Virus record (IMG/VR): IMGVR_UViG_3300008107_000091
Span: 1-46,756 of that record
Direction: 5' to 3' (one strand)
From: a virus
DNA length: 46,756 nt
Positions 22,466 through 32,500 of this stretch are shown piece after piece. The stretch's first letter is position 1; every line of letters begins with the position of its first letter. A program made the translations under genes and the position numbers. The notes beneath the pieces were generated by a model that worked only from the letters and a program-made list of their open reading frames with translations, did not search any database and was not told the origin of the DNA.

Positions 22466-23111
22466 ATGGTCATTCAGTAGTTTGAAGGACTTCATCAACT
22501 GCCCCAAGCAGTATCACGAGGTCAAGATCAAACAAAACTTCGTGAAGAAAGTCACGGAGCAGATGATGTATGGGACGGAAGTTCACAAGGCTCTGGAAGA
22601 TTACGTGCGTGACGGTACTCCGTTGGCTAAGAACTACCAGCGGTTTCAGCCGATGATGGATGTGCTGAGATCCACGCCGGGTGAACACTACCCCGAGTAC
22701 AAGATGGCACTGAATGCGAACAAGGAGCGATGCGACTTTGACTCACCTGACTACTGGGTGCGTGGCATCGTGGACTTGCTTGTGGCGGACTATCAACAAG
22801 CCTACATCGTTGACTACAAGACGGGCAGCAATCGCTATCCTGATCCGAAGCAGTTGAAGCTGATGGCGTTGATGACCTTTGAACATTTCCCTGACGTTGA
22901 GTACATCAAGGGTGGCTTACTGTTCGTTGCACACAATTCGTTTGTGTCCGAAGAGTATGAACGTGAAGACATTCCGAAACTTTGGTCTGTCTTTGAACCC
23001 GAACTGAGGAGATTAGAAATCGCTTTTGTATCTGACAAGTGGCCTGCAAGACCGACTCCGTTGTGTGGTTGGTGCCCGGTCAAAACTTGTGAGTTCTACA
23101 AGGAGCGATAA
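22452..23111 (+). CDS. Cas4/RecB-like PD-(D/E)XK nuclease
   Basis: 219 residues from the ATG at 22452; an alternative in-frame start at 22440 has no better site. The Cas4-type opening SFSSLKDFINCPKQYHE is present. The core includes GTEVHKALEDYV, VRGIVDLLVADYQQAYIVDYKTG (D and ExK-like DYK near residue 115) and QLKLMALM. The end has CGWCPVKTCEF, three Cys that with the N-terminal FINC could hold an iron-sulfur cluster, as in Cas4 and AddB. It probably trims DNA ends in replication or recombination. Confidence 0.8.
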   Translation: MANVKWSFSSLKDFINCPKQYHEVKIKQNFVKKVTEQMMYGTEVHKALEDYVRDGTPLAKNYQRFQPMMDVLRSTPGEHYPEYKMALNANKERCDFDSPDYWVRGIVDLLVADYQQAYIVDYKTGSNRYPDPKQLKLMALMTFEHFPDVEYIKGGLLFVAHNSFVSEEYEREDIPKLWSVFEPELRRLEIAFVSDKWPARPTPLCGWCPVKTCEFYKER

Positions 23112-23114
23112 CAG

Positions 23115-23246
23115 AATCCACACAAGGCATGAGTGTGTAGGATAGGGAGTTGCTACCTCACTCCTGCGTAACACCCAACGCATAACCGTGCCTGCTTAGA
23201 ACAGTTTTATAAAGCAATGCTTTTTCCGGGCTGTGTCTAAGCCGAC
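23115..23246 (+). ncRNA. Candidate structured RNA or leader
   Basis: Between the nuclease and helicase genes the sequence has a series of self-complementary elements: CACAC/GTGTG (23119-23137), GGAGT/ACTCC (23146-23164), TGCGT/ACGCA (23165-23182), and a larger one, GCTTAGA (23194-23200) pairing with TCTAAGC (23236-23242), which encloses ACAG/CTGT and AAAGC/GCTTT. A terminator follows. It could be a small RNA, or a leader that controls the helicase gene. No known family is recognised. Confidence 0.4.
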
Positions 23247-23248
23247 TG

Positions 23249-23267
23249 GCCCCCGTAAGGGGCTTTT
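23249..23267 (+). terminator. Terminator-like hairpin
   Basis: GCCCC (23249-23253), loop CGTAA, GGGGC (23259-23263), then TTTT. It ends 12 bases before the helicase ATG, so it may act as an attenuator. Confidence 0.65.
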
Positions 23268-23279
23268 GTGAGGAAACCT

Positions 23280-24872
23280 ATGAACATCGTAGATAACAAA
23301 GCGTTACAAATGGTGCTGCCGACTCCGATGGCAAACGCCGCGCTTACACACATAGCCAAGAGCAAATCCTTGGGCGGCGATGCGTACAGCAAAGAATTGC
23401 TGGTGTACTGGGATTATCCTGAAGCTGCATCGTTGGCATTCTATGTAGACGAACAAGCACCAGACAGTGCGCTGCCGAACGTTCCGTCACCGATGCTGCG
23501 GGACTACAACTGGCCGGGTATCTATAAGCCGTTCGAGCATCAGAAGGACACAGCTTCGTTCTTGTCGCTGCGCCAGCGAGCGTTCTGCTTCAACGAGGCA
23601 GGTACAGGCAAGACCTCTGCGGCTATCTGGGCTGCGGATTACCTGATGAATCTGGGGCACATCAATCGTGTCCTTGTCATCTGCCCGTTGTCGATCATGT
23701 ATTCCGCATGGCAAGCCGACATCTTCAAGACTGCTATGCACCGGACTTGTGGCGTAGCCCACGGGTCACAAGAGAAACGTCGCAAGCTAATCAAGGGCGA
23801 CTACGAATTCATCATCATTAACTTCGATGGTGTGCATACGGTCTTTGATGATCTGGCCAACGGCGGCTTTGATCTCATCATCGTAGACGAAGCTAACGCT
23901 TATAAGAGCGCAACGACGCGGCGCTGGAAGACGTTGGCTAAGTTACTGAAGCCCAGCACTCGGCTCTGGATGATGACGGGTACGCCAGCGGCGCAGTCAC
24001 CTGTCGATGCGTTTGGCTTGGCTAAGCTGGTTAGTCCGACCCGAGTGCCCCGCTATACCGGTGCATGGAAGGACATTGTGATGTACCAAGTCAGCCGGTT
24101 CACGTGGAAGCCAAGGCTCAACTCGGAGCGTCGGGTGCACGAGGCATTGCAGCCAGCCATCCGGTATACCAAGGCAGAGTGTCTCGACCTGCCACCTGTT
24201 GTGTACCAGACACGCGACGTACCTTTGACGCCACAGGTCGCTGCCTTCTATAAAAACCTGAAAGCTCAACTACTTGTAGAGGCAGCAGGCGAACAGATCA
24301 GCGCGGTCAATGCTGCCGCTGCGCTCAACAAACTCCTACAGATTTCAGGCGGTGCAGTCTACACAGACCAAGGCCAGACCATCGAGTTTGATGTGAAGCC
24401 CCGCCTCAATGCGCTCAAAGAAGTGCTTGATGAAACGTTAAACAAAGTTGTAGTATTCGTAGGGTTCCTACATACTATCGGTGTAGTAACCAAGTTTTTG
24501 AACAGTGAGGATATCAGTTGTGAAGTCATACAAGGTTCAGTCTCCGCCCGCGAACGCTCGCAAATCATTGAGCGATTCCAAACTCAACCAGACCCTCGCG
24601 TTCTAGTGGTGCAGCCTCAGTCTGCATCGCACGGCATCACTTTGACTGCTGCTGACACGGTAGTTTTCTGGTCGCCTGTGATGAGTGTAGAGACTTACCT
24701 GCAATGCGTTGCGCGTATCGACCGTGTTGGTCAGAAGAACAACATGACCGTCGTCCACCTGCAAGGCAGTGAAGTTGAGAAGAAGATGTATCGAATGCTG
24801 CAAGGCAAAGTCGATAACCATCAGAAGTTAGTAGACCTGTATAAACAAGAGTTGGAGGATAACGATGAGTAA
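23280..24872 (+). CDS. SNF2-family DNA helicase/translocase
   Basis: 530 residues from the ATG at 23280 behind GTGAGG. All SF2/SNF2 motifs are visible: Walker A NEAGTGKTSAAIWA near residue 107, motif Ia LVICPLSIMYSAW, Walker B LIIVDEANAYK near 205, motif III MMTGTPAAQSP, and motifs V-VI SHGITLTAADTVVFW and QCVARIDRVGQ near 480. Phage members move on DNA in replication, recombination or repair. It follows the structured leader and overlaps the next gene by eight bases. Confidence 0.88.
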   Translation: MNIVDNKALQMVLPTPMANAALTHIAKSKSLGGDAYSKELLVYWDYPEAASLAFYVDEQAPDSALPNVPSPMLRDYNWPGIYKPFEHQKDTASFLSLRQRAFCFNEAGTGKTSAAIWAADYLMNLGHINRVLVICPLSIMYSAWQADIFKTAMHRTCGVAHGSQEKRRKLIKGDYEFIIINFDGVHTVFDDLANGGFDLIIVDEANAYKSATTRRWKTLAKLLKPSTRLWMMTGTPAAQSPVDAFGLAKLVSPTRVPRYTGAWKDIVMYQVSRFTWKPRLNSERRVHEALQPAIRYTKAECLDLPPVVYQTRDVPLTPQVAAFYKNLKAQLLVEAAGEQISAVNAAAALNKLLQISGGAVYTDQGQTIEFDVKPRLNALKEVLDETLNKVVVFVGFLHTIGVVTKFLNSEDISCEVIQGSVSARERSQIIERFQTQPDPRVLVVQPQSASHGITLTAADTVVFWSPVMSVETYLQCVARIDRVGQKNNMTVVHLQGSEVEKKMYRMLQGKVDNHQKLVDLYKQELEDNDE

Positions 24873-25266
24873 CATCAATACGGAAGAAGCGGTTCAGGCG
24901 TATCTCAATATTCGTAGCGAGCGCGACAAGATCTTGCGCGAGTACGAGGCGAAGGACGCCAAGCTAAAAGAGGACATGTCCAAGATCGAGGCGTTGCTGC
25001 TCGACGTATGCAACAACATCAATGCAGACAGCATCAAGACTACGCACGGCACGATCATGCGTAAGCTCAACGAGCGGTTCTTCTGCCAAGACTGGGACAA
25101 CTTCAGGAAGTTCATCATCGAGAATGCCTCGTTGGAACTTCTGGAGAAACGAATTCATCAGGGCAACTTCAAGCAGTACATGGCCGAGAACGAAGCCGAT
25201 GGCCTGCCGCCCGGTGTTAGTGTGATGCGCGAGTTTGGCATCACGGTGCGTAAGGCTAGTAACTGA
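24865..25266 (+). CDS. Conserved replication-cluster protein
   Basis: 133 residues starting MSNINTEEAVQAYLNIRSER. A long N-terminal charged helix (residues 1-50) is followed by SIKTTHGTIMRKLNERFFCQ and a conserved-looking C-terminus with LPPGVSVMREF. It overlaps the helicase gene by eight bases. The pattern of long helix plus small globular tail resembles phage proteins of the Gam/host-nuclease-inhibitor type, but the match is weak and I do not assign that function. Confidence 0.6.
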   Translation: MSNINTEEAVQAYLNIRSERDKILREYEAKDAKLKEDMSKIEALLLDVCNNINADSIKTTHGTIMRKLNERFFCQDWDNFRKFIIENASLELLEKRIHQGNFKQYMAENEADGLPPGVSVMREFGITVRKASN

Positions 25267-25277
25267 GGAGTTTGAAG

Positions 25278-26126
25278 ATGAGTAACAGCATTATTGCAAG
25301 CATCCAGAATCAGCTTGCCAACGTTGAGCTTGGTCTGGACGAAGATACAAAAGCCATTGCCGGTAATAGTACCGGCGGTAACAAGCGTATCTCTATCAAG
25401 GGCGGCGTATTCCGCAAGATGGCAGGCGGTAAGGAAGTCGGTGCTATCGAAGACCGTCACATGAACGTGATCTTCGTGAAGATGGCACACAACCCGAGCC
25501 GTACCTACTACACGGGTGCATTCAAGGAAGGCGAGAAGGTCAGCCCTGCTTGCTGGTCGTCGGACTCCAAGGTGCCTGATCCCGAGGTGAAGAACCCGCA
25601 AGCATCGTCATGCGACAAGTGTCCGTGGTCGGTGAAGGGATCGGGTCAGGGTGGTACTGGCGCAGCGTGTCGTCTGTCATGGCGTACCGCAGTGGTGCTT
25701 CCGAACGATCCGAGCGGCGACATCATGCAGTTGGTTCTGCCTGCTACGTCTGCCTTCGGTGATGAGGACAACGGTCGCTGGCCGTTCCGTGCCTACGTCA
25801 AGATGCTGGCCAACCACAACATCTCGGCTGGTCGCGTCGTCACTAAGATGCAGTTTGACACCAAGGCTACAGCACCTCGCGTGTTGTTCTCGCCTGTGGC
25901 GGGTGTACCGGCAGACATCATTGATGTCCTCGCCAACCAAGCCAAGAAGCCCGCTGCTGAAAATGCAGTGAAGTTGACGGTATATCAGCAGGATGAGGGT
26001 GATGCTCCTGCTGCTCCTGCCGCCCCCGAAGCGTCGGTCGCTGAACCCGTTGTGACGAGCAAGGCTAAGAAACCTGCACAGGCAGCGGATGTGGCTGACG
26101 TTTTGAAGGAATGGACAAAGAAGTGA
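25278..26126 (+). CDS. Possible single-stranded DNA-binding protein
   Basis: 282 residues from the ATG at 25278 behind GAGGAG. It has one Cys pair, SCDKCPWSVKGSGQGG, and a third Cys in ACRLSWRTAV, suggesting a zinc site in a beta-rich core (residues 35-190). The C-terminus is Ala/Pro/Glu-rich and ends in DVADVLKEWTKK. A zinc-containing core and flexible tail between helicase and primase genes recall phage SSB proteins such as gp32. I know similar genes in environmental phages only as hypothetical, so the role is inferred. Confidence 0.5.
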   Translation: MSNSIIASIQNQLANVELGLDEDTKAIAGNSTGGNKRISIKGGVFRKMAGGKEVGAIEDRHMNVIFVKMAHNPSRTYYTGAFKEGEKVSPACWSSDSKVPDPEVKNPQASSCDKCPWSVKGSGQGGTGAACRLSWRTAVVLPNDPSGDIMQLVLPATSAFGDEDNGRWPFRAYVKMLANHNISAGRVVTKMQFDTKATAPRVLFSPVAGVPADIIDVLANQAKKPAAENAVKLTVYQQDEGDAPAAPAAPEASVAEPVVTSKAKKPAQAADVADVLKEWTKK

Positions 26127-26134
26127 GGTAGCTC

Positions 26135-26446
26135 GTGGCTCGCCCATACAGTGAAAGATTCCTACTAAACCTGCAAAGAGCGGACGGAGGTAGTCTCGGC
26201 GTCCAACTTGGCAGGCTGTGTGTAGAGGCGAACCTGCCTGCGGCTTACGTTGCTAAGGCTTTGGAAACCTCACGCATCAGCGTGTACAACTGGTTCCGAG
26301 GCAGGGGCATTCGTGAGAACAAGCGTAAGACCGTTGAGGTTTTCATGGATCTTGTTAAGCAAGACATGAAGGCTGGCTATCTTCCTGCTCGTACGATCAT
26401 TGACGCCAAGATTTACATCGAGTCGATGATAGGAGTGAAGATTTGA
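26135..26446 (+). CDS. Helix-turn-helix DNA-binding protein
   Basis: 103 residues from a GTG at 26135 behind GAGGTAG. The HTH is clear at residues of about 25-60: LGRLCVEANLPAAYVAKALE, then TSRISVYNWFRGRGI as recognition helix. This is the lambda-repressor-like class. The C-terminus is helical. It ends 15 bases before a strong terminator, so it closes this operon. It may act as a regulator of early or replication genes. Confidence 0.7.
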   Translation: MARPYSERFLLNLQRADGGSLGVQLGRLCVEANLPAAYVAKALETSRISVYNWFRGRGIRENKRKTVEVFMDLVKQDMKAGYLPARTIIDAKIYIESMIGVKI

Positions 26447-26461
26447 TTTGACCTTTCGGTT

Positions 26462-26488
26462 GGCGGGGGGCCTTCGCCCCCGCCTTTT
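26462..26488 (+). terminator. Strong Rho-independent terminator
   Basis: An eight-base stem GGCGGGGG/CCCCCGCC with a seven-base loop, followed by TTTT. It separates the HTH gene from the primase-helicase gene, which lies 20 bases beyond. Confidence 0.88.
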
Positions 26489-26507
26489 CTGTCTCTGCGA
26501 GTTGAAA

Positions 26508-29333
26508 ATGTTAAGACAATTTTACGAGAAAGCATTGCCATCGCAGGGCGTGTACTGTGTAACCGGTATCAAGGACAAGAAAGTTCAGAACCGGTTTGCT
26601 GAAACGCTCGATGATTTGATCAACATTATTGAGGAGTTAAAGGCTCAGGAATACAACCTATTCGTCGCGTTAAGTTCGTTCAATAGCTACAGCCGCAAGG
26701 CTGATAACGCGGCATTCTCGCGGTCGTTCTTCATTGATCTTGACGTAGATCCGGAGAACCCGAAGAAGTACAACAGCAAGGAAGAAGCCCTTGCTGCGCT
26801 AGATGAGTTCTTGCAGATATCAAAGTTTGCTCCGCCTATCCGCGTCGATTCGGGTGGCGGTGTCCATGCCTATTGGTTGCTGGATCAAGACGTACCTATC
26901 GTTGAGTGGAAGAAGTACGCCGAGAAGTTCAAGAAGTTCTGCGCTGAACATATCAAGATTGATATGGCGGTGACGGCAGATGCTGCCCGTGTCCTGCGCT
27001 GCCCAGATACTTTGAACTACAAGACCGATCCGCCACGCGAAACGAAGTTAATAGACACAGATCTGGGGCAGTACAGTTTCCACCAGATCCAAGAGTTCCT
27101 TGGGGTAATACCGCCTACGGTCGAAGAGATTCTGGCATCCATCGAGCCAGACCTGCCGCCGAAGCCAGACAATTTCGAGTACATCTTTTCCGATATCGTG
27201 GTGCAAAGCCTGACCGGGCAGGGCTGCAACCAGATCAAGAACATCGTTCTGAACCAAGCACTGGTTGAAGAGCCGTTGTGGAGAGCGGGGTTATCCGTAG
27301 CGGTGCGTTGTATTGATGGCAAAGAAGCCATTCATCAGATGTCCAACAAGCATCCGGGCTATTCACCGGATATGACGGAGAGCAAAGCGAATGAAACGCT
27401 CAAAGCGGAGTGGGCTTACGGATGCACCAAGTTCGAGGAACTTTACCCTGCCGGTTGTGACGGTTGCCCCTTTCGAGGAAAGTTCGGTAAGTCCGGACCC
27501 ATCCAACTCGGAAAGCGACTTAAAGAAGCCCCGTCAACCGAGACAATTAGTGAAGAGGACACAGTTCGGATTGAACAGAATCCCGAAGAAGTTCCGCTAT
27601 TTCCTACTGCGATCAGTCCCTATGTACGAGGGGCCAATGGAGGAGTCTGGTACAAACCCAAACCCGAAGTAGATGAAGACGGGAACATCGAGCAGGTCAA
27701 GCCGTATCAGTTGATTGCGAATGATCTGTTTGCCATCAAGCGTATGCACAGTCCGACCGAGGGCGAGTGCTTGTTGATGCGGTACATCTTGCCGAAAGAC
27801 CCGACCAAAGAGTTCTTGTTTCCGATGCGGTATGCGTATGCCTACGACAAGTTGAAAGAAACCCTAGCCTTCCACGGTGTCGGGTTCTCGCCAGAGATGG
27901 TGAAGCTTGTATCGGAATACTTGAGAAAGTGGAACGAGTTCCTACAAAACGTTAAATCAGCAGAGATCATTCGTATGCAAATGGGATGGACAGAAAACTA
28001 CGATGCCTTCATCACGGGGGCTTTAGAGATCATGGCTTCAGGCGAGGAGCGACCAGCAGCGACTTCGCCTCTTGTCAAGAACGTGTCGAAACTATTCCGA
28101 CCGACAGGCAGCTACGAGAAGTGGCAGGAGTCTGCCAATGCCTTCAACATTCCAAGCCTTGAGCTACACGCGCTGGGTTTGCTTGCTGGGTTTGGTTCGC
28201 CCTTGATGCGTATGACCTCGACGGCAGGCGGCGTGATTAGCTACATGAGTCCCGAGACCGGTATTGGTAAAACTGGATCTATGTATGCCGGACTCAGTGT
28301 GTTTTGTGATCCTTACTACATCAGCTTGGCCGATGGCTCGGCTACAGATAACGCTCTAACGGGGCGGTATCTTGCTATCAAAAACATTCTGTTCGGCCTT
28401 GACGAAGTGTCGAACATTGATAGTGAGATACTGTCCCGCCTCATCCACCGCATCTCGCAGGGTCGTGCCAAGGCTCGTATGCAGTCCTCGGTCAATGCCG
28501 AGCGTGAGATCGAGATGGGTGCGGCACTCATCGCTGTCATGACTACTAACCAGTCTTTGTACGACAAGCTCAAGCAGGTCAAGAAGAGTCCGGACGGTGA
28601 GATCGCACGTACCATCGAGTTCCGACTTGAGATGCCGCAGGCATTCATCGACGATCCCGGCCTGTCCAAGAAGATCGTAGACCCGCTGCGTTTCAACTAC
28701 GGTCATGCAGGGTCGATCTTGATCCGCCAGATCTACAAGCGGGGCGATACCGAGGTCCGGGCGATCATCGAGAAGTGGGCAGAAAAGTTCCGTGATGACT
28801 ACGGCAGGAACCCGGCATACCGGTTCTACGAGAACATGATCTCGTGCTGCTTTGCTGGCGGTGAACTGGCCGTGGAAGCGGGCATCGTTGACCTAGACCT
28901 GAACCGGATCTACCGGGTGGTCATGCGGACGATGAACGAGATGAAGAAGCAGGTCTTCAACCTGAATGACATGGACTACAAGTCCCTCATCGCGGACTTT
29001 TTTAACAAGTACCATACCGGCTTCTTGATCTTCAACGAAAGCCAAGTCATCAACGAGCCTCGCAGTGCCATCGTGGGACGCATCGAGGTGCATAACAGTG
29101 TGCAGTACATCAGCAAAACAGAGTTCCAGAAGTATCTGGCCAGCCCCGGCTTGCAGATTAGTAGCACTGCGGCTGAACGCGCTTGGCTGAAGAACGGCAT
29201 TCTGAAGGAGATTAAGAAGCAGCGCCTGACGACGGGCTGGAAGCAAGGCACTCACCAAGCTGCCGTATCCTGCTACGTATTCAACACGGAAGGACTGCCG
29301 GAGGACTACCTTGACAAGCCCTCGTCTGACTGA
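26508..29333 (+). CDS. Primase-helicase (AEP-like plus DUF927-type ATPase)
   Basis: 941 residues from the ATG at 26508; a longer in-frame start at 26448 runs through the terminator and is rejected. The N-terminal archaeo-eukaryotic-primase-like domain has RSFFIDLDVDPEN (DxD) near residue 76 and VDSGGGVHAYWLL (sxH motif) near 115, then LRCPDTLNYK. A Cys cluster (YPAGCDGCPFRGKFG) lies near 325. The C-terminal part is a DUF927-type ATPase with Walker A SPETGIGKTGSMY near 585 and LFGLDEVSN near 630. It would unwind DNA and lay primers for the family A polymerase. Confidence 0.8.
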   Translation: MLRQFYEKALPSQGVYCVTGIKDKKVQNRFAETLDDLINIIEELKAQEYNLFVALSSFNSYSRKADNAAFSRSFFIDLDVDPENPKKYNSKEEALAALDEFLQISKFAPPIRVDSGGGVHAYWLLDQDVPIVEWKKYAEKFKKFCAEHIKIDMAVTADAARVLRCPDTLNYKTDPPRETKLIDTDLGQYSFHQIQEFLGVIPPTVEEILASIEPDLPPKPDNFEYIFSDIVVQSLTGQGCNQIKNIVLNQALVEEPLWRAGLSVAVRCIDGKEAIHQMSNKHPGYSPDMTESKANETLKAEWAYGCTKFEELYPAGCDGCPFRGKFGKSGPIQLGKRLKEAPSTETISEEDTVRIEQNPEEVPLFPTAISPYVRGANGGVWYKPKPEVDEDGNIEQVKPYQLIANDLFAIKRMHSPTEGECLLMRYILPKDPTKEFLFPMRYAYAYDKLKETLAFHGVGFSPEMVKLVSEYLRKWNEFLQNVKSAEIIRMQMGWTENYDAFITGALEIMASGEERPAATSPLVKNVSKLFRPTGSYEKWQESANAFNIPSLELHALGLLAGFGSPLMRMTSTAGGVISYMSPETGIGKTGSMYAGLSVFCDPYYISLADGSATDNALTGRYLAIKNILFGLDEVSNIDSEILSRLIHRISQGRAKARMQSSVNAEREIEMGAALIAVMTTNQSLYDKLKQVKKSPDGEIARTIEFRLEMPQAFIDDPGLSKKIVDPLRFNYGHAGSILIRQIYKRGDTEVRAIIEKWAEKFRDDYGRNPAYRFYENMISCCFAGGELAVEAGIVDLDLNRIYRVVMRTMNEMKKQVFNLNDMDYKSLIADFFNKYHTGFLIFNESQVINEPRSAIVGRIEVHNSVQYISKTEFQKYLASPGLQISSTAAERAWLKNGILKEIKKQRLTTGWKQGTHQAAVSCYVFNTEGLPEDYLDKPSSD

Positions 29334-29517
29334 GCCTGAATGGTTGCTGCCATTCGACGCAATGTATGTCGGAGATAGCTTCTTCGTCCCAACCTTGAAA
29401 CCTGCGGAGTTGATCTACGTGATTGACACGCGGGCCAAGGTTGCGGGCGTCAAGATCAAGGCATACGCCACGACCAAGGATGGTCTACTTGGCGTCAGAT
29501 GCTGGCGTATCCGATAG
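29311..29517 (+). CDS. Small conserved phage protein (TTG start)
   Basis: 68 residues from a TTG at 29311, six bases after a good GGAGG inside the primase gene; no better ATG gives the conserved N-terminus. The sequence EPEWLLPFDAMYVGDSFFVP, followed by KPAELIYVIDTRAKVAGVKI and LLGVRCWRI, is one I recognise as a recurrent small phage protein of unknown function. It overlaps the primase end by 23 bases. Its TAG lies four bases from the stop of the converging late gene. Confidence 0.68.
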   Translation: MTSPRLTEPEWLLPFDAMYVGDSFFVPTLKPAELIYVIDTRAKVAGVKIKAYATTKDGLLGVRCWRIR

Positions 29518-29522
29518 GATAC
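29507..29522. terminator. Inverted repeat at convergent gene ends
   Basis: GTATCC and GGATAC flank a GATA loop, covering the rightward stop codon and reaching the leftward one. With no T-run it is a weak terminator candidate, but its place between two convergent operons fits bidirectional termination. Confidence 0.35.
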
Positions 29523-32500
29523 TACTCCTCGGGGAACCGGTAGTACTTGTAAGTCTCCACGAAGTTACGCTTGATAGCGTCCTCGTTGTATTGGATATCG
29601 TCCAAGTATTCTTTGCGTTCCTTTGGCGTCAGACTCGGATCACGCTGGATCTGTTTCTTCATAGTACTGATCTCGCGTAGCTGACCGTTGACAACGCTCT
29701 CGTATGCCTCAGTCAAAACGTCGATGTTTGGATTGGCTTCAAGATACCGATCTAACTGTTCAGGATCTGAGTAGTCACGGAATGTACGATAGGGCCGCGC
29801 ATGAGACTTGATCCACTCTGACGCTTCGCGGAATTGTGCGGCGTCATAGTTGGACATTTTACCGATAAAGCGTTTGATGAACGGGATATCTCGTTTGATA
29901 TCGCTTTCTTTCTGGCCGTTAAGTACCAAAGCCATATTGAAAATGTTCTCGGCAAGTGCGTTGGGACCATCTGCGTAAGTATTCAAGGCAAAGGCAATCG
30001 TGTCCGGCTCCCAGTCAACGTTACCGTTAGTTTCTTCAAGTAAAATTTTAGCTGCCATGTTGTGCCATTCGGACGGTCTGCTACCACCAGAATAAGCATC
30101 AGCATATTTGCCCATTCGTGAGTCATAGATTGGATTGCCGAGGCTATCCATGTTTACGGTATATTCAAAGAGGGGTCGTGCCGCAGATGGTAAGACGGTA
30201 CTAACCAACCATGCCGGGAAATGCTCAGTCATACTGATACGAGAGGCTGGCAGCGGCATGAACGAGTCCAAACCGATCTCAACCATGTTGCTCGCAAAAT
30301 CCTCAAAGCTCTGATTGCCTGAGAATAGAGCAGCGAACTGCGCTCCCGCAGCGGGGAATGCACCTGCACCAAATCCCCACGGCATCTGAAGGAAGTTATC
30401 TTTACCGTCTTCGCCTTCCAAGAATGGAACCGGTAAGCGCATGTAACGTGTCCAGCGAGACATACTATCGGTCGCAATTTGGTTGCGCCCTTCGTCATCA
30501 TCCGGAGCCATCGCCGCTGCCATTGCATATATAAGTGCGCCTGATGTAAAAAAGATAGGCGCAGCAACAAGGGCGTTCTTACGACGTTGGTTATAGTTCT
30601 CAATAAACCTACGGCGGTTCTCATTCTTTTTGTCGATACGGTTCTGAAGTTCAGCGATTTTATCTGGGTCGGCTTTGGGATTCGCTTCTTCTTTCTGTAG
30701 CGCCTCTTCATCGTACTGAGTATCCATCTGCGCCCAGACGGACGGTTCAGCATTTTTAATTGCGTCCTCAGCGGAAGTAGTCGCGGTACGTATTACTTTG
30801 ATAAAGTTGACGGCACCGGTCGCAGCAGGTTTGAAGAACATGTAAAACGCGGACATCTTTCTGCCCCACGTACCAATCTTACGGAAGTTCATCAGTTCAA
30901 GAGCGAAGGTTGCTGCCTCACGCTTGAGATCAGCCATGATGTCTGGATTATTGACATCAACATTCTGTGCCTTAGCTTTGGCAACATTATCCTTGAGCCT
31001 TGTGGTGTATGCCGCCACACGACTAGTGTATTCAAACGTCGCACCGAAGACATCAAACCAGCGACTCAAAGCCTCCTTGGTACGAATAATTTTACTCGGA
31101 CCAACTCGCTTCATGAGTGCTTCGACTTGATCTTCGACGTTGAACCCTTGCGGATAAAGTGCACTGCCACCGTACTCGATAAAATCTAAGGCATCTCGGT
31201 AGAAACCATCCTTAGACATCAATCTTTCCAACGCCGCAGAATCTCTGGAAGTCGTTACACGAGACAGGTTGAATGACTTTGCCATCAATCCGGTACGGAG
31301 TACGTTACCGATAAGCTCAGCAGCGTACTTACTACCTTGACCAAATCCTTCCTTAAACGTAATCAACCCGAAATTGGTCATGCTATTGACCAAAAAATCC
31401 ATCGGGGGGAAGTTCAAGTTAAAACGGGTATGGAATTGCCCAATCAGACTATTGAAATCAGCGAGGCGTCTGAGTACAGGGTTAGCTTTTTCGTACGGCG
31501 TCTTGATAGATTCAAGCTGCCTTTCATCCGTCAGTTCATAGACATGGACATCGCCGTTAGGCTGGTAATCCAAAATCTTGTTCTTGCCTTTAAGAACACT
31601 TAAATCAAAGTTGGGGTCATTACGCTCATCAAACGTAACAACTTCAGGATCTTTCGATTTGACCTTGATGAATCCCTGCTTGATGTTGTTAACAAGGACA
31701 GGCAATAAGTCCTTTCGCCCTGCTTGAGAAGCAGCTACATAAGCGTTTGCAAACGATTGCAAGATGGGATCTTCAAAGTCAGTTTTACGCCCTTCCCATG
31801 ACTGCTCTACTTCCGCCAGTTCTCCTGACAATCTTTGGGAACTGTAGTCAAGATCTTGATCAGATCCCGGCAGACCTTGGAACGGCACGTAAGTATCGCC
31901 CCATTGATAGGACGCAACGATGCTATCAACTTGAGGTGCCCAGTAGTTTGCTTCCTTACTAAGCTCGCGTTGAAGTTCTTGTACGCGGTTCAACTTCGCA
32001 CGTACGTCGTCAATTAGCGGCTTCAAGGGACCACTATTGTTGTACTCGTCAATCTTAGCCTGCAACGCTTCAGGCGTATACAACGGCTCATCCTTTGTTC
32101 CGCGTGGAATGACATCGTAGATCTTGTCATTGATGTCAATGGACATCTTCTTGCCACGGGTACCAACAGGGCTATACCCAGTCTCAGACTTGAACTTATT
32201 GACGAGCACACGCATGACATCTTGAATCTGCGCTGCTTGATCAGGCGGCAACTTGCTACGTTGTTTTTCAAGGAAGGCACGATAATCAGCCGGGGTCATA
32301 TCTGCTGTACCAGCGGGTACAAACGGAAGCCCTGCTGAGGGGATCTTAATATCGTTCCGCAACGGAACTTCACGCAGATACTTGGTTTCTCTGCGCTTCA
32401 TCTCGTGCTGTGCGATGAAGATCTTACTGAGCCTATTTATAGCCGCCTTCAGGCTAAGTCCAGAATTGAGAGCAAACTCCTTGATAGCATCCTGTACTTC

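Noticed and set aside
23112-23279. A tRNA gene
   Set aside because: Hairpins are present, but there is no T-loop consensus, no acceptor stem pairing at the right distance and no CCA-type end.
26448-26507. Upstream start for the primase-helicase
   Set aside because: These codons translate the terminator hairpin. The ATG at 26508 gives a normal N-terminus.
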